Notes: generated by a model from the letters alone, not told the origin. Positions 55,274 through 64,000 are shown, counted from the stretch's first letter. The stretch is DNA of 64,000 nt from Desulfonauticus sp. 38_4375 (GCA_001507915.1 LGER01000005.1:1-64000); one strand, 5' to 3'. A program made the numbers and translations.

Positions 55274-56785
55274 TTATTGCCCCTTAGGCAAGGGAGTAGA
55301 GCCCAGGATATATTTAATATCCTCATCTGTAAAGAAAAGCCCACCACCTACAAAAAAGGACCTGTCCTCACTATCGGCAAAGTCATCCATACCTGCAGTA
55401 AGATAAACATTGCGAAGCAAGTAAATATTGCCCCCAGCCTTTAGATGAGCAGGGTCTTCGTCATCAAAGTCAAAGGCCTCAAAAAACAATTTTACCCTAT
55501 CGTCCCACAAATAATAATCCAGGCCGACCCCACCAGAAGACTCAATAATACCGCCTCTAACCACAAAGTCATGAAAACGCTTGCCTATTTGTAAGGAAAA
55601 CTTAAGGCCATCTTCTTTGGTCTCTTTTTCCTCTTCTTTATAAGTATGCCAGGCTCCCTTATCCGTACGATAGCGACGGTAGGTGCTAGTTTCTTTGGTC
55701 TCACCTTTGGGGTCGTCTATAATGGATAGAGAAAAAAATTTATCCACACTGGGCTTAATCTGCAAAGTAACATAAGATTTGGTATCTCCAGTGTCTGTAA
55801 GATATTCTGAATGTACGTCTATACTGGTTTTAAATTTGTCTTGCTTGCTCAGGTATTTATTCAAGCCCTCTAAAGTCTTATCCAGATTTTTGGCTGTAGT
55901 ATCCTCATTTATCAACTTCCCCAGGGTACCCTTACCCTCTTCTATATTTTTAGCCACTGTTTTTAAGGAACTAATTGTTTGCTTTAAACCTTCTCCCATT
56001 TCTTTGTCTGAAACCAGCTTGGCCAGAGGGCCCTGGCCATTATTGGCTTTTTCCAGCAGTTCATTCATTTTCAGCATGGATTCCTTTAGTTCTAAAATAG
56101 CCACATCAAAGTTACGCACTATGCGGTTAATTTCTTTTTTATTGCCGCCGCTAATATCCTTTATATCCTCAGAAAATTCCCTTAAATTGGCCACAATTTT
56201 ATTTACACTTTGCAAATTACTTTGAACCATTTTATCCAGCTCAATGGACATTTCCTTTAAATTGGTAATCAATAGCCTTAAATCTTGCTCACCTTCTGGT
56301 CCACCCAGGACATTGGAAACACTTCTGGTGATTCTACCAATGTCATCTGCAATACTGCCCACTTTTTGCATGAGCTCACCCAAATCTGCGCCAGAGTCAG
56401 AACGGGCAATAACCTCCTTTTCCTTTAACAGAGGATAAGAAGCACTACCACTGGTGATTTCTACAAATTTATCCCCCAGAACCCCTCGGGTGCGAATCTT
56501 GGCCACAGCATCAGCATGCACCTTAACATCCGGGCGTAAAGCCAATACCACCCTGGCCCGACCATTTTCCAGGCCAATATCTTTTACCAATCCCACTTCA
56601 ATTCCTGCAATTTCCACTGGAGCATTTTTTTTCAATCCAGTTACATTATCAAAATAAATCACTAGAGGATACATATCTCCAGAAACAAACTTTCCTCTGG
56701 TTACCTGCGTGGTCATGTAAGCCAAGACCAATAAAGAGATAAAAACAAAAATCCCCACTTTTACCTCTAGAGAATACCTTCCCAT
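55274..56785 (-). CDS. MCE-domain protein (MlaD family) with long beta-rich tail
   Basis: Substrate-binding subunit of an Mla-type phospholipid or lipid transporter. The 503-residue protein has one membrane anchor (about 9-27), an MCE domain (about 37-115; EIAGIEVGLVKDIGL, then RTRGVLGDKFVEI), and a long helical stretch (about 150-325) with FEDxx-like repeats. The final 170 residues (about 335-503) alternate polar and hydrophobic residues (SIDVHSEYL, VGLDYYLWDDRVKLFFEAF, GGNIYLLRNVYLTAGMDDF). That tail looks like a small outer-membrane barrel, although no C-terminal aromatic is present. E. coli MlaD (183 aa) has none of this. Confidence 0.85.
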   Translation of the reverse strand: MGRYSLEVKVGIFVFISLLVLAYMTTQVTRGKFVSGDMYPLVIYFDNVTGLKKNAPVEIAGIEVGLVKDIGLENGRARVVLALRPDVKVHADAVAKIRTRGVLGDKFVEITSGSASYPLLKEKEVIARSDSGADLGELMQKVGSIADDIGRITRSVSNVLGGPEGEQDLRLLITNLKEMSIELDKMVQSNLQSVNKIVANLREFSEDIKDISGGNKKEINRIVRNFDVAILELKESMLKMNELLEKANNGQGPLAKLVSDKEMGEGLKQTISSLKTVAKNIEEGKGTLGKLINEDTTAKNLDKTLEGLNKYLSKQDKFKTSIDVHSEYLTDTGDTKSYVTLQIKPSVDKFFSLSIIDDPKGETKETSTYRRYRTDKGAWHTYKEEEKETKEDGLKFSLQIGKRFHDFVVRGGIIESSGGVGLDYYLWDDRVKLFFEAFDFDDEDPAHLKAGGNIYLLRNVYLTAGMDDFADSEDRSFFVGGGLFFTDEDIKYILGSTPLPKGQ

Positions 56786-56797
56786 TGCTAATCCCCT

Positions 56798-57553
56798 CTA
56801 AATTACCTTAATAGGGCCATCAGCCCGTCCTAAAATAAACTGTCTAACTACCGGGTCCTCACAAGCTTGTATTTCCTCTGGAGTGCCTGAAGCAATAATT
56901 TTTCCTTCATAAAGCATAAAAATATGGTCTGCAGTCTCCATGGTTGCCTTGATATCATGACTAATAACAATACAGGTAGCTCCAAATTCCTCTTTAGTCC
57001 TGACAATAAGGTGATTAATAGCAGCAGACATCACAGGATCCAGGCCAGAAGTGGGCTCATCAAAAAGCACTATCTCTGGATCTAAGGCCAGAGCCCTGGC
57101 CAATCCCACCCTTTTGCGCATACCTCCGGAAAGTTCTGCAGGCATTTTATAGCCCATTCCCTTTAACCCCACCTGGGCCAGTTTTTGTTCTACAATCTCT
57201 TTAATTTCTGCCCAGGACTTTTTAGTGTGCTCTCTTAAAGGAAAGGCTACATTTTCTTCTACGGTAAGGGAGTCAAAAAGTGCTCCTTCCTGAAAAAGCA
57301 TGCCAAATTTTCTTCTTATGTTAGCCAGTTCCCTTTCTGAAAGCGGGACAATATCTTCTCCAGCAACCAATACCTGGCCTTTATCTGGCTTTAAAAGTCC
57401 AATGATGTGCTTTAATAAAACACTTTTACCACCGCCACTTTTACCTATGATTACATTTACCTTATCTTTAGGTAAATCTAAATTAAGGCCCTTTAAAACC
57501 TGCTGGCTGCCAAAGCTCTTATAAACATCTCTTAAGGAAATAATATGTTCCAT
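56798..57553 (-). CDS. Mla-type ABC transporter ATPase (MlaF-like)
   Basis: A 251-residue ATPase with Walker A GKSGGGKSVLLKHI (about 38-51), signature LSGGMRKRVGLARAL (about 143-157) and Walker B VLFDEPTSGLDP. The Gly-rich LSGGMRKR form is typical of MlaF. The gene lies 2 nt after mlaE and 12 nt before the MCE gene. It powers lipid exchange across the periplasm; the direction is not fixed by sequence. Confidence 0.94.
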   Translation of the reverse strand: MEHIISLRDVYKSFGSQQVLKGLNLDLPKDKVNVIIGKSGGGKSVLLKHIIGLLKPDKGQVLVAGEDIVPLSERELANIRRKFGMLFQEGALFDSLTVEENVAFPLREHTKKSWAEIKEIVEQKLAQVGLKGMGYKMPAELSGGMRKRVGLARALALDPEIVLFDEPTSGLDPVMSAAINHLIVRTKEEFGATCIVISHDIKATMETADHIFMLYEGKIIASGTPEEIQACEDPVVRQFILGRADGPIKVI

Positions 57554-57555
57554 GG

Positions 57556-58326
57556 CTAAAACATCAACGCAGTTAAAACATAATCAAACATTAAAATTAA
57601 AACCGAAGCCAGAACCACTGATTGAGTGGTGGACTTGCCCACTCCTTCAGCTCCACCTCGGGTGTAAAATCCCTTATAACAACCCACTAAGGTCAAAATT
57701 AAACCAAAAAAAGCCGCTTTAATTAAACCATTATAGAGGTCATCTACATCCACATGCTCATAAATTTTATTGATAAACAAACCACTATTAATGCCCAAAA
57801 TCTTCACACCTACCAGATACCCACCCACAATGCCCACAAAATCACTAAGTATTGTAAGCAAAGGCAACATAATAACTCCAGCCAGAATCCTGGGCACTAC
57901 CAGATATTGAACCGGGCTTATGGCCATAACTGTAAGAGCATCTATCTGCTCGGTTACTCTCATGGTACCAATCTCAGCAGCAATAGCTGAGCCAGCCCTA
58001 CCTGTAACCATAAGGGCTGTAATAACTGGTCCTAGCTCTCTGGTCATGGAAAGGGCAACTGTAGCTCCCACCAAGCTTTCCGCAGAAAACAAGCGAAAGG
58101 CATAGTAGGTTTGTAAAGCCAGAACCATTCCTGTAAAAAGACCAGTCAAAAGCACCACAAATAAGGAATTGACTCCCACAAACTCCAATTGTTTTACAAA
58201 AAGCCGAAAACGAAAAGGAGGGCGGAAAAGCCAGATTATTGCTTCCAAAAATAAAAGCAAGAGCTTACCCATTTCCTGGAGTAAGCTTAAACATATGTTT
58301 CCCAACCAGGCAAAAAGCTTAAACAT
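57556..58326 (-). CDS. Mla-type ABC permease (MlaE-like)
   Basis: A 256-residue MlaE-family permease with about five to six hydrophobic segments and the signature ELGPVITALMVTGRAGSAIAAEIGTMRVTEQIDAL (shown in fragments: ELGPVITALMVTGRAG and EIGTMRVTEQIDAL). The first ~35 residues carry an extra amphipathic helix typical of the family. It is the first transporter gene, after the cyclase gene by 60 nt. Confidence 0.94.
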   Translation of the reverse strand: MFKLFAWLGNICLSLLQEMGKLLLLFLEAIIWLFRPPFRFRLFVKQLEFVGVNSLFVVLLTGLFTGMVLALQTYYAFRLFSAESLVGATVALSMTRELGPVITALMVTGRAGSAIAAEIGTMRVTEQIDALTVMAISPVQYLVVPRILAGVIMLPLLTILSDFVGIVGGYLVGVKILGINSGLFINKIYEHVDVDDLYNGLIKAAFFGLILTLVGCYKGFYTRGGAEGVGKSTTQSVVLASVLILMFDYVLTALMF

Positions 58327-58386
58327 CTCTATCCAACCACAAGTGTTTTTCCTTGATTAAAAAAAAAACCTTACTTTGACAATTAT

Positions 58387-60582
58387 TTATTTTACAGCAA
58401 AGGTATATACGCCATCCCAGTTTTCTGGCCGACTCTGTCTAAGAACCTTTAACCTTTCTTTATACAATTCCCAGAGTTTATCCCTGGTTTTACCTTCCAA
58501 AAGCAGTAATTTTTCAGAAGCAGCTTCAAACTCTCCAGCAAAATAATAACTCAAAAACTCTTCATATTCCTCTTTATAACTTTGGAAAATAGTGGCCTTT
58601 TTCTCTGGCAAAAGTTCATATAACTTTACCGGTTTTTCCTTACCCTTTACCCTTACCTTGTCTATAAGTCTAAAAGAAAAATGTTCTTTTACCTGCTCAT
58701 AGGTAAATTCTGAAACCAAAATATTGGTCCCATAATATTTATTTAAGCCCTCTAAACGAGAAGCCAAATTTACATTATCTCCCATTACAGTATAATCAAA
58801 CCTTTCTATCGACCCCATATTACCTGCTACCATTTCTCCAGTATTTATACCAATGCCAATGTTTAGTTCCAGGCCTTTAGTTTTCTTCCAGTTAGTATTC
58901 AACTCTTCTAATTTTAAGAGCATGGACAAAGCACTTTTACAGGCACATAGAGCATGTTCTGGATAATAGATAGGAGTGCCAAAAATAGCCATAATTGCAT
59001 CCCCAATATATTTATCCAGAAGCCCTTTTTCCTGTAAAATAATTTGAGTCATCTCAGTTAAATACTTATTAAGTAAAGAAACCAGTTCTTCTGGAGCGAG
59101 TTTTTCCGAAAGGGTGGTAAAGCCTCTTATATCAGAAAAAAGCACAGTTAATTCCCTTTTTTCTCCTCCCAGCTTTAATTTGTCCGGTTCTTTAACTATT
59201 TCTTCTACTAATTTGGCATCAAGATATTTGGAAAAGGCCTTGCGTAAATTCTTTTTCTGTTTGTCTGCAAATAAAATTCTATAGGAGAGAAGGACAACAT
59301 AACTTATCACTAAAGTCAAAAGAGGCGAACCAAGATTAAGCAAGTATAACTTATGAGTAAAAAAATAAAAATTTAAGCCAATAAAACTTAGGCCTAAAAT
59401 CAAAGAAACCATTAAACTAAAAAAAGGTGTTAAATAGAATAAAGCCAGGGAAACACCCAACCACAGCAAAATAATAGCAACCAGGTCAAAAAGAGGAGCA
59501 AAACCTGGACGCAGAAGATAGTCTTTTTGTAACAAGTTATCTAAAGCAGTGGCTTGAATCTCTAAGCCAGGATAGGCCACTCCAAAGGGAGTCACCCGCA
59601 AATCATAAACCCCAGGAGCAGTAACCCCCACCAAAACATACTTACCCTGAAGTAAAGAAGGGTCTATTTCTCCTGCCAGTATTTTCCAGGCAGGCAAGTG
59701 TAAGATGGTTTGAGCCTTTCCTCTATAATTTAAAAATAAAAAACCTCTCTCATCTGTGGGCACAAACACCTTACCCACTTCTACCCCTAATATACCAGCT
59801 TTGCCCACAACTACAAAACTACTTTTATTAGCATGGTTAAACAAACTTAAAGCCAGAGGTTGCAGGTAGTTTTCCCTAAACTCCAGAACCAAAGGATATC
59901 TTCGATAAGAGCCATCCTCATCTGGAACTACATTAAAATACCCTTGCTTACCTGCAGCTTTGAGCAACAATTCCAGATTGGAGCGCACCTTACTTGCCTG
60001 TAAAGGTTGAAAAACACTTTCAGGTTGTAGAAGTTTGACCCCTGTGTATTTGGCTGTATTTAAAGGTAATTTTTGTTTTTGCTTACTGGGTTCAAAATTA
60101 AGGTAATAACCAAGCACCTGGGTGGAATTGGTTTCTAACAAGGCCCTGGCTAACCAATAATCAGGATAGTTGGCCAAAAGCCGTTGCTCTAAAAATTGCT
60201 GACTTTCTTTATCCAGCTTATGCTTTTGCTTTAAAAATTCAAAGAGAGTAAGCACTTCCTTTTGGGCTACATTAACTTCTGGCTCAAAAAAGCCAATGTC
60301 ATAGCCTACAGCCAAAGGAGAAGCAGCATCTATTTTCTTTACCAGCTGGGCCATTTTAGTGCGAGACCAGGGCCAGCGTCCCACCTTTTCCAAACTTTCT
60401 TCATCAATGGCTACAATTACTACTTTTTGAGAGGGAAGGGTGTTTCCTCGCCAGTGAAAGCGCCAATCCACACTTTTTAGTTCTAAAATCTGGAGAAAAG
60501 AGGGAAGATAAAAATAAAGAAACAAGGAAAATAAAAGCGTGCTTAAGCTTAAAAGGAAAAAATATCTATTTTGATAGCGCAT
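58387..60582 (-). CDS. CHASE2-sensor adenylate/guanylate cyclase
   Basis: A 731-residue membrane protein. TM1 is at about 9-28; an extracytoplasmic CHASE2 domain (about 35-330; VVIVAIDEESLEKVGRWPW) comes next; three TMs follow (about 355-430), then a class III cyclase domain (about 470-650). Metal Asp residues are in VLFSDIRGFT and YIGDAIMAIF. YTVMGDNVNLASRLEG matches the substrate and transition-state region. The product should be cAMP (cGMP possible). The gene lies 3 nt after an anchored unknown gene and upstream of mlaE. Confidence 0.9.
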   Translation of the reverse strand: MRYQNRYFFLLSLSTLLFSLFLYFYLPSFLQILELKSVDWRFHWRGNTLPSQKVVIVAIDEESLEKVGRWPWSRTKMAQLVKKIDAASPLAVGYDIGFFEPEVNVAQKEVLTLFEFLKQKHKLDKESQQFLEQRLLANYPDYWLARALLETNSTQVLGYYLNFEPSKQKQKLPLNTAKYTGVKLLQPESVFQPLQASKVRSNLELLLKAAGKQGYFNVVPDEDGSYRRYPLVLEFRENYLQPLALSLFNHANKSSFVVVGKAGILGVEVGKVFVPTDERGFLFLNYRGKAQTILHLPAWKILAGEIDPSLLQGKYVLVGVTAPGVYDLRVTPFGVAYPGLEIQATALDNLLQKDYLLRPGFAPLFDLVAIILLWLGVSLALFYLTPFFSLMVSLILGLSFIGLNFYFFTHKLYLLNLGSPLLTLVISYVVLLSYRILFADKQKKNLRKAFSKYLDAKLVEEIVKEPDKLKLGGEKRELTVLFSDIRGFTTLSEKLAPEELVSLLNKYLTEMTQIILQEKGLLDKYIGDAIMAIFGTPIYYPEHALCACKSALSMLLKLEELNTNWKKTKGLELNIGIGINTGEMVAGNMGSIERFDYTVMGDNVNLASRLEGLNKYYGTNILVSEFTYEQVKEHFSFRLIDKVRVKGKEKPVKLYELLPEKKATIFQSYKEEYEEFLSYYFAGEFEAASEKLLLLEGKTRDKLWELYKERLKVLRQSRPENWDGVYTFAVK

Positions 60583-60585
60583 AAA

Positions 60586-61161
60586 CTAACCTGCTGGCTC
60601 CACACTAAACTCACACTCAAACCAGAGAGGCTTTTCTCCAGTGTAAGCGATTTGCAAAGAATGTAGCTTTTTTAAAAAAAATAAAAGTTTCTCCAGAAAC
60701 AAATCTGTTCCTTCCCATTCTTGAATAAAAAAATCCTGAATTCTTCCCTTGCTTACCTCAAACACCACCACACTTCGACCCAGTTCACCAATTTCTTCCC
60801 TTTGCCAAAAACTTAAAAAAATATCTTTTATAGCTCTCAAAACTTTTCTTTGTTCTGGATTATCCAGAGACAATCTGAGTTTATCCTCCACCCCTTCTTC
60901 AGGCTTACCAACTACTGCTAAGTCTTCTAAATAAGATATTTTTTTTAATATTTCTCCATGCACGCGATAGTTATATAACTCTACTTCCAGAGTTTTTTTA
61001 GAAGAAGAAAAAAAATCTGGTAAGGACAATACCGGACGCCAAAACAACAAAAAAGTACTGTAAATAAGAAACAAATGTACCCCCAGAGAAAAGACAATGG
61101 CCCCACTGTACAAAAAAATTTTAGAAGATAATAAAGAAAGTGTTAAACTAGTCCTGCCCAT
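60586..61161 (-). CDS. Membrane-anchored protein of unknown function (TonB-like N-terminus)
   Basis: Not firmly recognised. In its 191 residues an N-terminal anchor (about 17-41, FSLGVHLFLIYSTFLLFW) is followed by LEVELYNYRV, then an extracytoplasmic region. The anchor plus VEL segment resembles TonB-type proteins, but there is no proline-rich spacer. The C-terminal half has alternating strands (VVVFEVSKGRIQDFFI, LWFECEFSVEP), as in TonB C-terminal domains. It overlaps the HD gene by 14 nt. Confidence 0.65.
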   Translation of the reverse strand: MGRTSLTLSLLSSKIFLYSGAIVFSLGVHLFLIYSTFLLFWRPVLSLPDFFSSSKKTLEVELYNYRVHGEILKKISYLEDLAVVGKPEEGVEDKLRLSLDNPEQRKVLRAIKDIFLSFWQREEIGELGRSVVVFEVSKGRIQDFFIQEWEGTDLFLEKLLFFLKKLHSLQIAYTGEKPLWFECEFSVEPAG

Positions 61162-61738
61162 TTTTCTTTGTCCACCAGCTAGGATCAGGAGTTTTAAACC
61201 ACCAGTCCGTATGATCTGTTTGAAGAATTTTTTGCGCTAATTTTTTCCCTTCTTCAGTCCTAAGCCTTTTTAAGGCACAATCTAGCCATTTAGCAGCGTA
61301 TTTATTTCCCAGATCCAGTTGCTCCTTTAAATTCAAAATCAAATCCAGTTGATCTGCATCTTGCACTAAAGCTGCTTCTACGCTTTTTACTTCTTCCAGT
61401 TCCTGATAAAAATCTAACACCTCTTCTTCAATGCCTGTATCTTGCAAGCTGTCTTTTAAAGCCTGTCGTTCATCGCTCTTGTTATAAATCCTATATACAT
61501 AGTTAAAATCTCCACATCTGGCTTCGTGTAAATCATGAAAAAGAGCCATTAAAGCTGCCTTATAGGCATCTTTACCACTATTTTTGGCTAAAACAAAGGC
61601 AATAATAGCTGTACGAAAGGAATGCTCTGCTACATTTTCTTTACCAGTACCTAAAAATTGATACCCTGTACGGGGAGTTTTTTTTAACATCCCCACCTCG
61701 AACAAAAAATCCACCATTGCTTTATATTTATCTTTCAT
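61148..61738 (-). CDS. HD-domain hydrolase (YfbR/HDDC2-like)
   Basis: A 196-residue HD protein. The metal set is visible: His in NVAEHSFRTA, HD in ALFHDLHEA and Asp in VQDADQLDLI. This arrangement matches 5'-deoxynucleotidases of the YfbR/HDDC2 type. ATG 61738 is chosen because AAGGTG precedes it; GTG 61747 is possible. It follows argJ by 17 nt and overlaps the anchored unknown gene. Confidence 0.87.
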   Translation of the reverse strand: MKDKYKAMVDFLFEVGMLKKTPRTGYQFLGTGKENVAEHSFRTAIIAFVLAKNSGKDAYKAALMALFHDLHEARCGDFNYVYRIYNKSDERQALKDSLQDTGIEEEVLDFYQELEEVKSVEAALVQDADQLDLILNLKEQLDLGNKYAAKWLDCALKRLRTEEGKKLAQKILQTDHTDWWFKTPDPSWWTKKNGQD

Positions 61739-61755
61739 CCTTAACACCTTTATAA

Positions 61756-62934
61756 CTAACTTCGATAATTACTATTTAAACGAACATAATCTATACTGAG
61801 GTCAGAAAATAACAGCCAATACTCCCTTGTACCCAGCCCTAAATCTACACTCACTTCTATTTCCTGCTTTTGCAAATATGGTCCAAGTAAAGCATCCACA
61901 TCTTTTAATTGAGTCTCATTTTGGGCAAACACCTCTATATCGGCAAAACTTACCTTTACCTTTTGCGGATCTATTTCCTCTCCACTCCGACCAATAGCTG
62001 CTACAATGCGCCCCCAGTTGGGGTCCTGGCCAAAAAAGGCAGTTTTTACCAGAGGAGAAGTAGCTATGGTCCTTGCTACCCTTTCTGCCTGTTTTAAGCT
62101 TTTGCCCCCTTTTACCTTTAAATGCACCACCTTGGTAGCACCTTCTCCATCTTGGACAATAAGATAAGCCAAACGATAACAAATTTCTGCCACAGCTTGC
62201 TTAATTTTTCTTAAATCTGCCTCTTGCAAAGCCCACTTCTTCTGCCTGGAACAAATTCCCAAGACAGTATCATTGGTAGAGGTATCACCATCCACGCAAA
62301 TACGGTTAAAACTTTTATCTACAGCCTTTTTTATCACTTCCTGCCACCATAGGGGGGCCACATCCAGATCACAGAGTACAAATCCCAGCATAGTAGCCAT
62401 ATTGGGAGCAATCATGCCTGCTCCTTTGGCAATACCCCAGAGATAGGTAGTACCTGCAGACAAATCCAACCTGGTCTGCACAATTTTGGGATATTTATCG
62501 GTGGTCATAATGGCCTTTGCCACATCCAATAAATCACTTTTCCCTAAATGTTCAGTAAGTATTTTCACACCGGCTTCCCACTTGCTAAGGTCAAAGAGCT
62601 CGCCAATTACTCCTGTGGAAACTGGTAAAATTTCCCGGGGAGAGAGTTTTAACTCTTGAGCCAGAAACTTTAAAGTCTGCCAGCACTGGTTAAGGCCTTT
62701 TTCTCCTGTACAGGCATTGGCCTGCCCGGCATTAATCATGATGGCTTTAATATATTTTTGTTTAGCCAGATTTTCTTTGCACACCAAAACCGGGGCAGCC
62801 TGAAATTTGTTGGTAGTAAAGACACCCCTGACTATTGCCCCCTTAGGGATATAAAGCAAAGCCAAATCTCTTCTATTTTTATAGCGAAGATTAGCTTCAA
62901 CTGCTGAAAATAAAAAACCTTCTGGATAATTCAT
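61756..62934 (-). CDS. argJ: Bifunctional ornithine acetyltransferase / N-acetylglutamate synthase
   Basis: Recycles the acetyl group in arginine synthesis. The 392-residue precursor self-cleaves before Thr in KGAGMIAPNMATMLGFV (about 170-186); both fragments form the active enzyme. AIMTTDKYPK (about 141-150) is also typical. Whether it has both activities or only the transferase step cannot be read from the sequence. It is the most upstream gene of the long leftward unit ending at mlaD. Confidence 0.96.
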   Translation of the reverse strand: MNYPEGFLFSAVEANLRYKNRRDLALLYIPKGAIVRGVFTTNKFQAAPVLVCKENLAKQKYIKAIMINAGQANACTGEKGLNQCWQTLKFLAQELKLSPREILPVSTGVIGELFDLSKWEAGVKILTEHLGKSDLLDVAKAIMTTDKYPKIVQTRLDLSAGTTYLWGIAKGAGMIAPNMATMLGFVLCDLDVAPLWWQEVIKKAVDKSFNRICVDGDTSTNDTVLGICSRQKKWALQEADLRKIKQAVAEICYRLAYLIVQDGEGATKVVHLKVKGGKSLKQAERVARTIATSPLVKTAFFGQDPNWGRIVAAIGRSGEEIDPQKVKVSFADIEVFAQNETQLKDVDALLGPYLQKQEIEVSVDLGLGTREYWLLFSDLSIDYVRLNSNYRS

Positions 62935-63040
62935 ACCTTACCCCTTGTATTAATTACAAACTTTACCTAAAAGTAAACCAAGCGCAACTTAATTGCAAAT
63001 GACTTTTTATAGCCTGGAAAAGAAACCTAGGAGGAAACTT

Positions 63041-63793
63041 ATGTTTGTATTGTTTTGTGGAGTGGGAGAGGCCTTTGATGAAAACTTAACCAACACCTCT
63101 ATCCTGGTTTTTAATAAGCAACAAGAATCCTTACTCTTAGATTGCGGTTTTACTGCTGCTACTAACTACTGGAAATATGCCCCCCATCCTCTGGACTTAG
63201 ATGGCCTTTATATTTCTCATTTGCATGGAGACCATTTTTTGGGGACCAGCCTGCTTTTACTTCGCTTTTACGAAGAACAACGCACCAAAGAATTGCACAT
63301 CTTTGGTCCAGCAGGAATAAAGGAAAAAACCCTGCAGGCATTAGAACTTGCTTACCCTAAAATTAAGGACAAACTTCCCTTTTCTATAGTTTTTACAGAA
63401 ACTTGTTCAGAGCAAGAAATAAACTTTAAAAACTTTACTCTTCTTCCCTTAACTTCCATCCATGCCATACCTTCTCTGGGCGTAAAAATTTCTTCTCAAG
63501 GTAAAACCCTTTATTATTCTGGCGATGGCCAACCTGATTCAAATCTTTTAAACCATTTAAAAGAAGTAGATTTGCTTATTCTGGAAACTTATAAGGCAAC
63601 CCAGGAAGTACCTGGCCATAGTTCCATTACAAGCGCTCTTCATTTAGCTAAAACATGCCAGGCTAAAGAATTGGCTCTGGTGCACTTAAATAGAGACACC
63701 AGAAAAGATTCTCAGACTTTGTTTCAAATCCTCCAAAATAACCAGGGAATAAAAGTACTTTTACCTGCACCAGGAACTATTTGCTGGTTATAA
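63041..63793 (+). CDS. Metallo-beta-lactamase-fold hydrolase (RNase Z-like)
   Basis: A 250-residue protein with the MBL motif SHLHGDHFLG (about 63-72), a downstream Asp in YSGDGQPDSN (about 163) and a C-terminal HLNRDTR (about 217). The layout is close to RNase Z, but shorter than the 305 residues usual for that enzyme and lacking a clear exosite arm. ATG 63041 is chosen because AGGAGG lies 6 nt upstream. It stands alone with its own terminator. Substrate uncertain: tRNA 3' end or another phosphodiester. Confidence 0.8.
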   Translation: MFVLFCGVGEAFDENLTNTSILVFNKQQESLLLDCGFTAATNYWKYAPHPLDLDGLYISHLHGDHFLGTSLLLLRFYEEQRTKELHIFGPAGIKEKTLQALELAYPKIKDKLPFSIVFTETCSEQEINFKNFTLLPLTSIHAIPSLGVKISSQGKTLYYSGDGQPDSNLLNHLKEVDLLILETYKATQEVPGHSSITSALHLAKTCQAKELALVHLNRDTRKDSQTLFQILQNNQGIKVLLPAPGTICWL

Positions 63794-63826
63794 AAAAAGG
63801 AGTTCCAGCTAAGGAACTCCTTTTTA
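63792..63826 (+). terminator. Terminator after the MBL-fold gene
   Basis: Perfect stem AAAAGGAGTTCC / GGAACTCCTTTT with a 6-nt loop, T5 following. It overlaps the stop codon region of the MBL gene. It may also end the leftward partial gene. Confidence 0.92.
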
Positions 63827-63871
63827 CGGGGAGGGGTTTATTTAGAGGTCTTATATAGAGGGGTGGCTTTA

Positions 63872-64000
63872 TTAGTAACCAATGGCTGGATAGCCATTGT
63901 AAAAACCATTGGGAAAGGTATCACCAAAGCTTTCCCTTAGCTTTTTTCTAAAATCCAGACTCTCCTTTAAAATTTCATTTTGCACCCTGGCTAGCTGGTT
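63872..64000 (-). CDS. C-terminal fragment of a possible second ZraP/Spy-like protein
   Basis: Only the last 42 codons are in the window, ending in TAA. The text runs as a charged helix (QNEILKESLDFRKKLRESF), then an Asn/Gly/Tyr-rich tail FYNGYPAIGY. The helix resembles the C-terminal helix of the ZraP-like protein at 22672-23190 (LLKKQIEFRKELQKE), and the Gly/Tyr tail echoes that protein's repeats. Assignment is tentative because the rest of the gene lies outside. Confidence 0.5.
   Translation of the reverse strand, partial: NQLARVQNEILKESLDFRKKLRESFGDTFPNGFYNGYPAIGY

Overview
The window looks like chromosomal DNA of an AT-leaning anaerobic, probably sulfate-reducing bacterium of the Desulfobacterota, most likely a Desulfovibrionales relative. 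This is inferred from the gene set: an AhbC-type alternative heme enzyme, an anaerobic (cobalt-early) cobalamin pathway with an exported CbiK, a NIL-domain ferredoxin, CheZ next to a PilZ protein, a CIRCE-controlled groESL, and many Fe-S proteins. No plasmid, phage, insertion sequence, integrase or CRISPR array was seen.

Layout. 1-4.8 kb (+): lspA-lgt, a small PLDc_N membrane protein, a CpoB-like lipoprotein, a NIL/ferredoxin, then PilZ - kinase-like ATPase - cheZ. 4.8-7.4 kb: tRNA-Glu and tRNA-Lys (-), then CIRCE-groES-groEL. 7.5-14.5 kb (+): a CobD-CbiP fusion, aspartase, glutamate decarboxylase and an APC antiporter. 14.5-16.4 kb: tRNA-Thr, a MarR regulator and an AsmA-like protein. 16.5-22.4 kb (-): lon, clpX, clpP, tig and tRNA-Leu, a protein quality-control block. 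22.6-23.6 kb (-): a Met/Gly-rich ZraP-like protein and a SHOCT protein. 23.8-28.5 kb (+): hemB overlapping a c-heme-type diguanylate cyclase, then a LOG protein, a Smr protein and an RNA uracil methyltransferase.

28.5-36 kb (-) is the tetrapyrrole centre. In transcription order it runs zinc-ribbon/Yip1 protein, a 111-aa unknown, ahbC, a cobalamin riboswitch with its own terminator, cbiK, cbiL, cbiD, cbiE, cbiG, cbiH. The riboswitch begins only about 10 nt after the ahbC stop, so it probably works as a valve inside the operon: heme genes upstream stay on while B12 genes downstream are cut off. More B12 genes lie at 7.5 kb (CobD-CbiP) and 44.8-48.1 kb (CbiX-CbiC fusion, CbiA, and a FecCD/BtuC-type permease divergent from cbiA). 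CbiF, CbiJ, CbiT, CbiB and the nucleotide-loop genes are not in the window.

36-44.2 kb: ahcY (+), facing metK-DUF502-panD-panC (-), then an Fe-S oxidoreductase-like protein and secA (+). 48.1-63 kb (-): a membrane protein of unknown function, lepA, thiL, a UvrD-type helicase, a phosphodiesterase-like protein, an Mla-type lipid transporter whose MCE subunit has a long beta-rich tail, a CHASE2 adenylate cyclase, an unknown anchored protein, an HD hydrolase and argJ. The window closes with a metallo-beta-lactamase protein (+) and the C-terminus of a possible second ZraP-like protein (-).

No wholly new system can be proven from sequence alone. The strongest leads are the riboswitch placed between heme and B12 genes, the two cobalamin enzyme fusions beside an apparently redundant exported chelatase, the PilZ/ATPase/CheZ cassette, the heme-motif diguanylate cyclase translationally coupled to hemB, and the barrel-tailed MCE protein.
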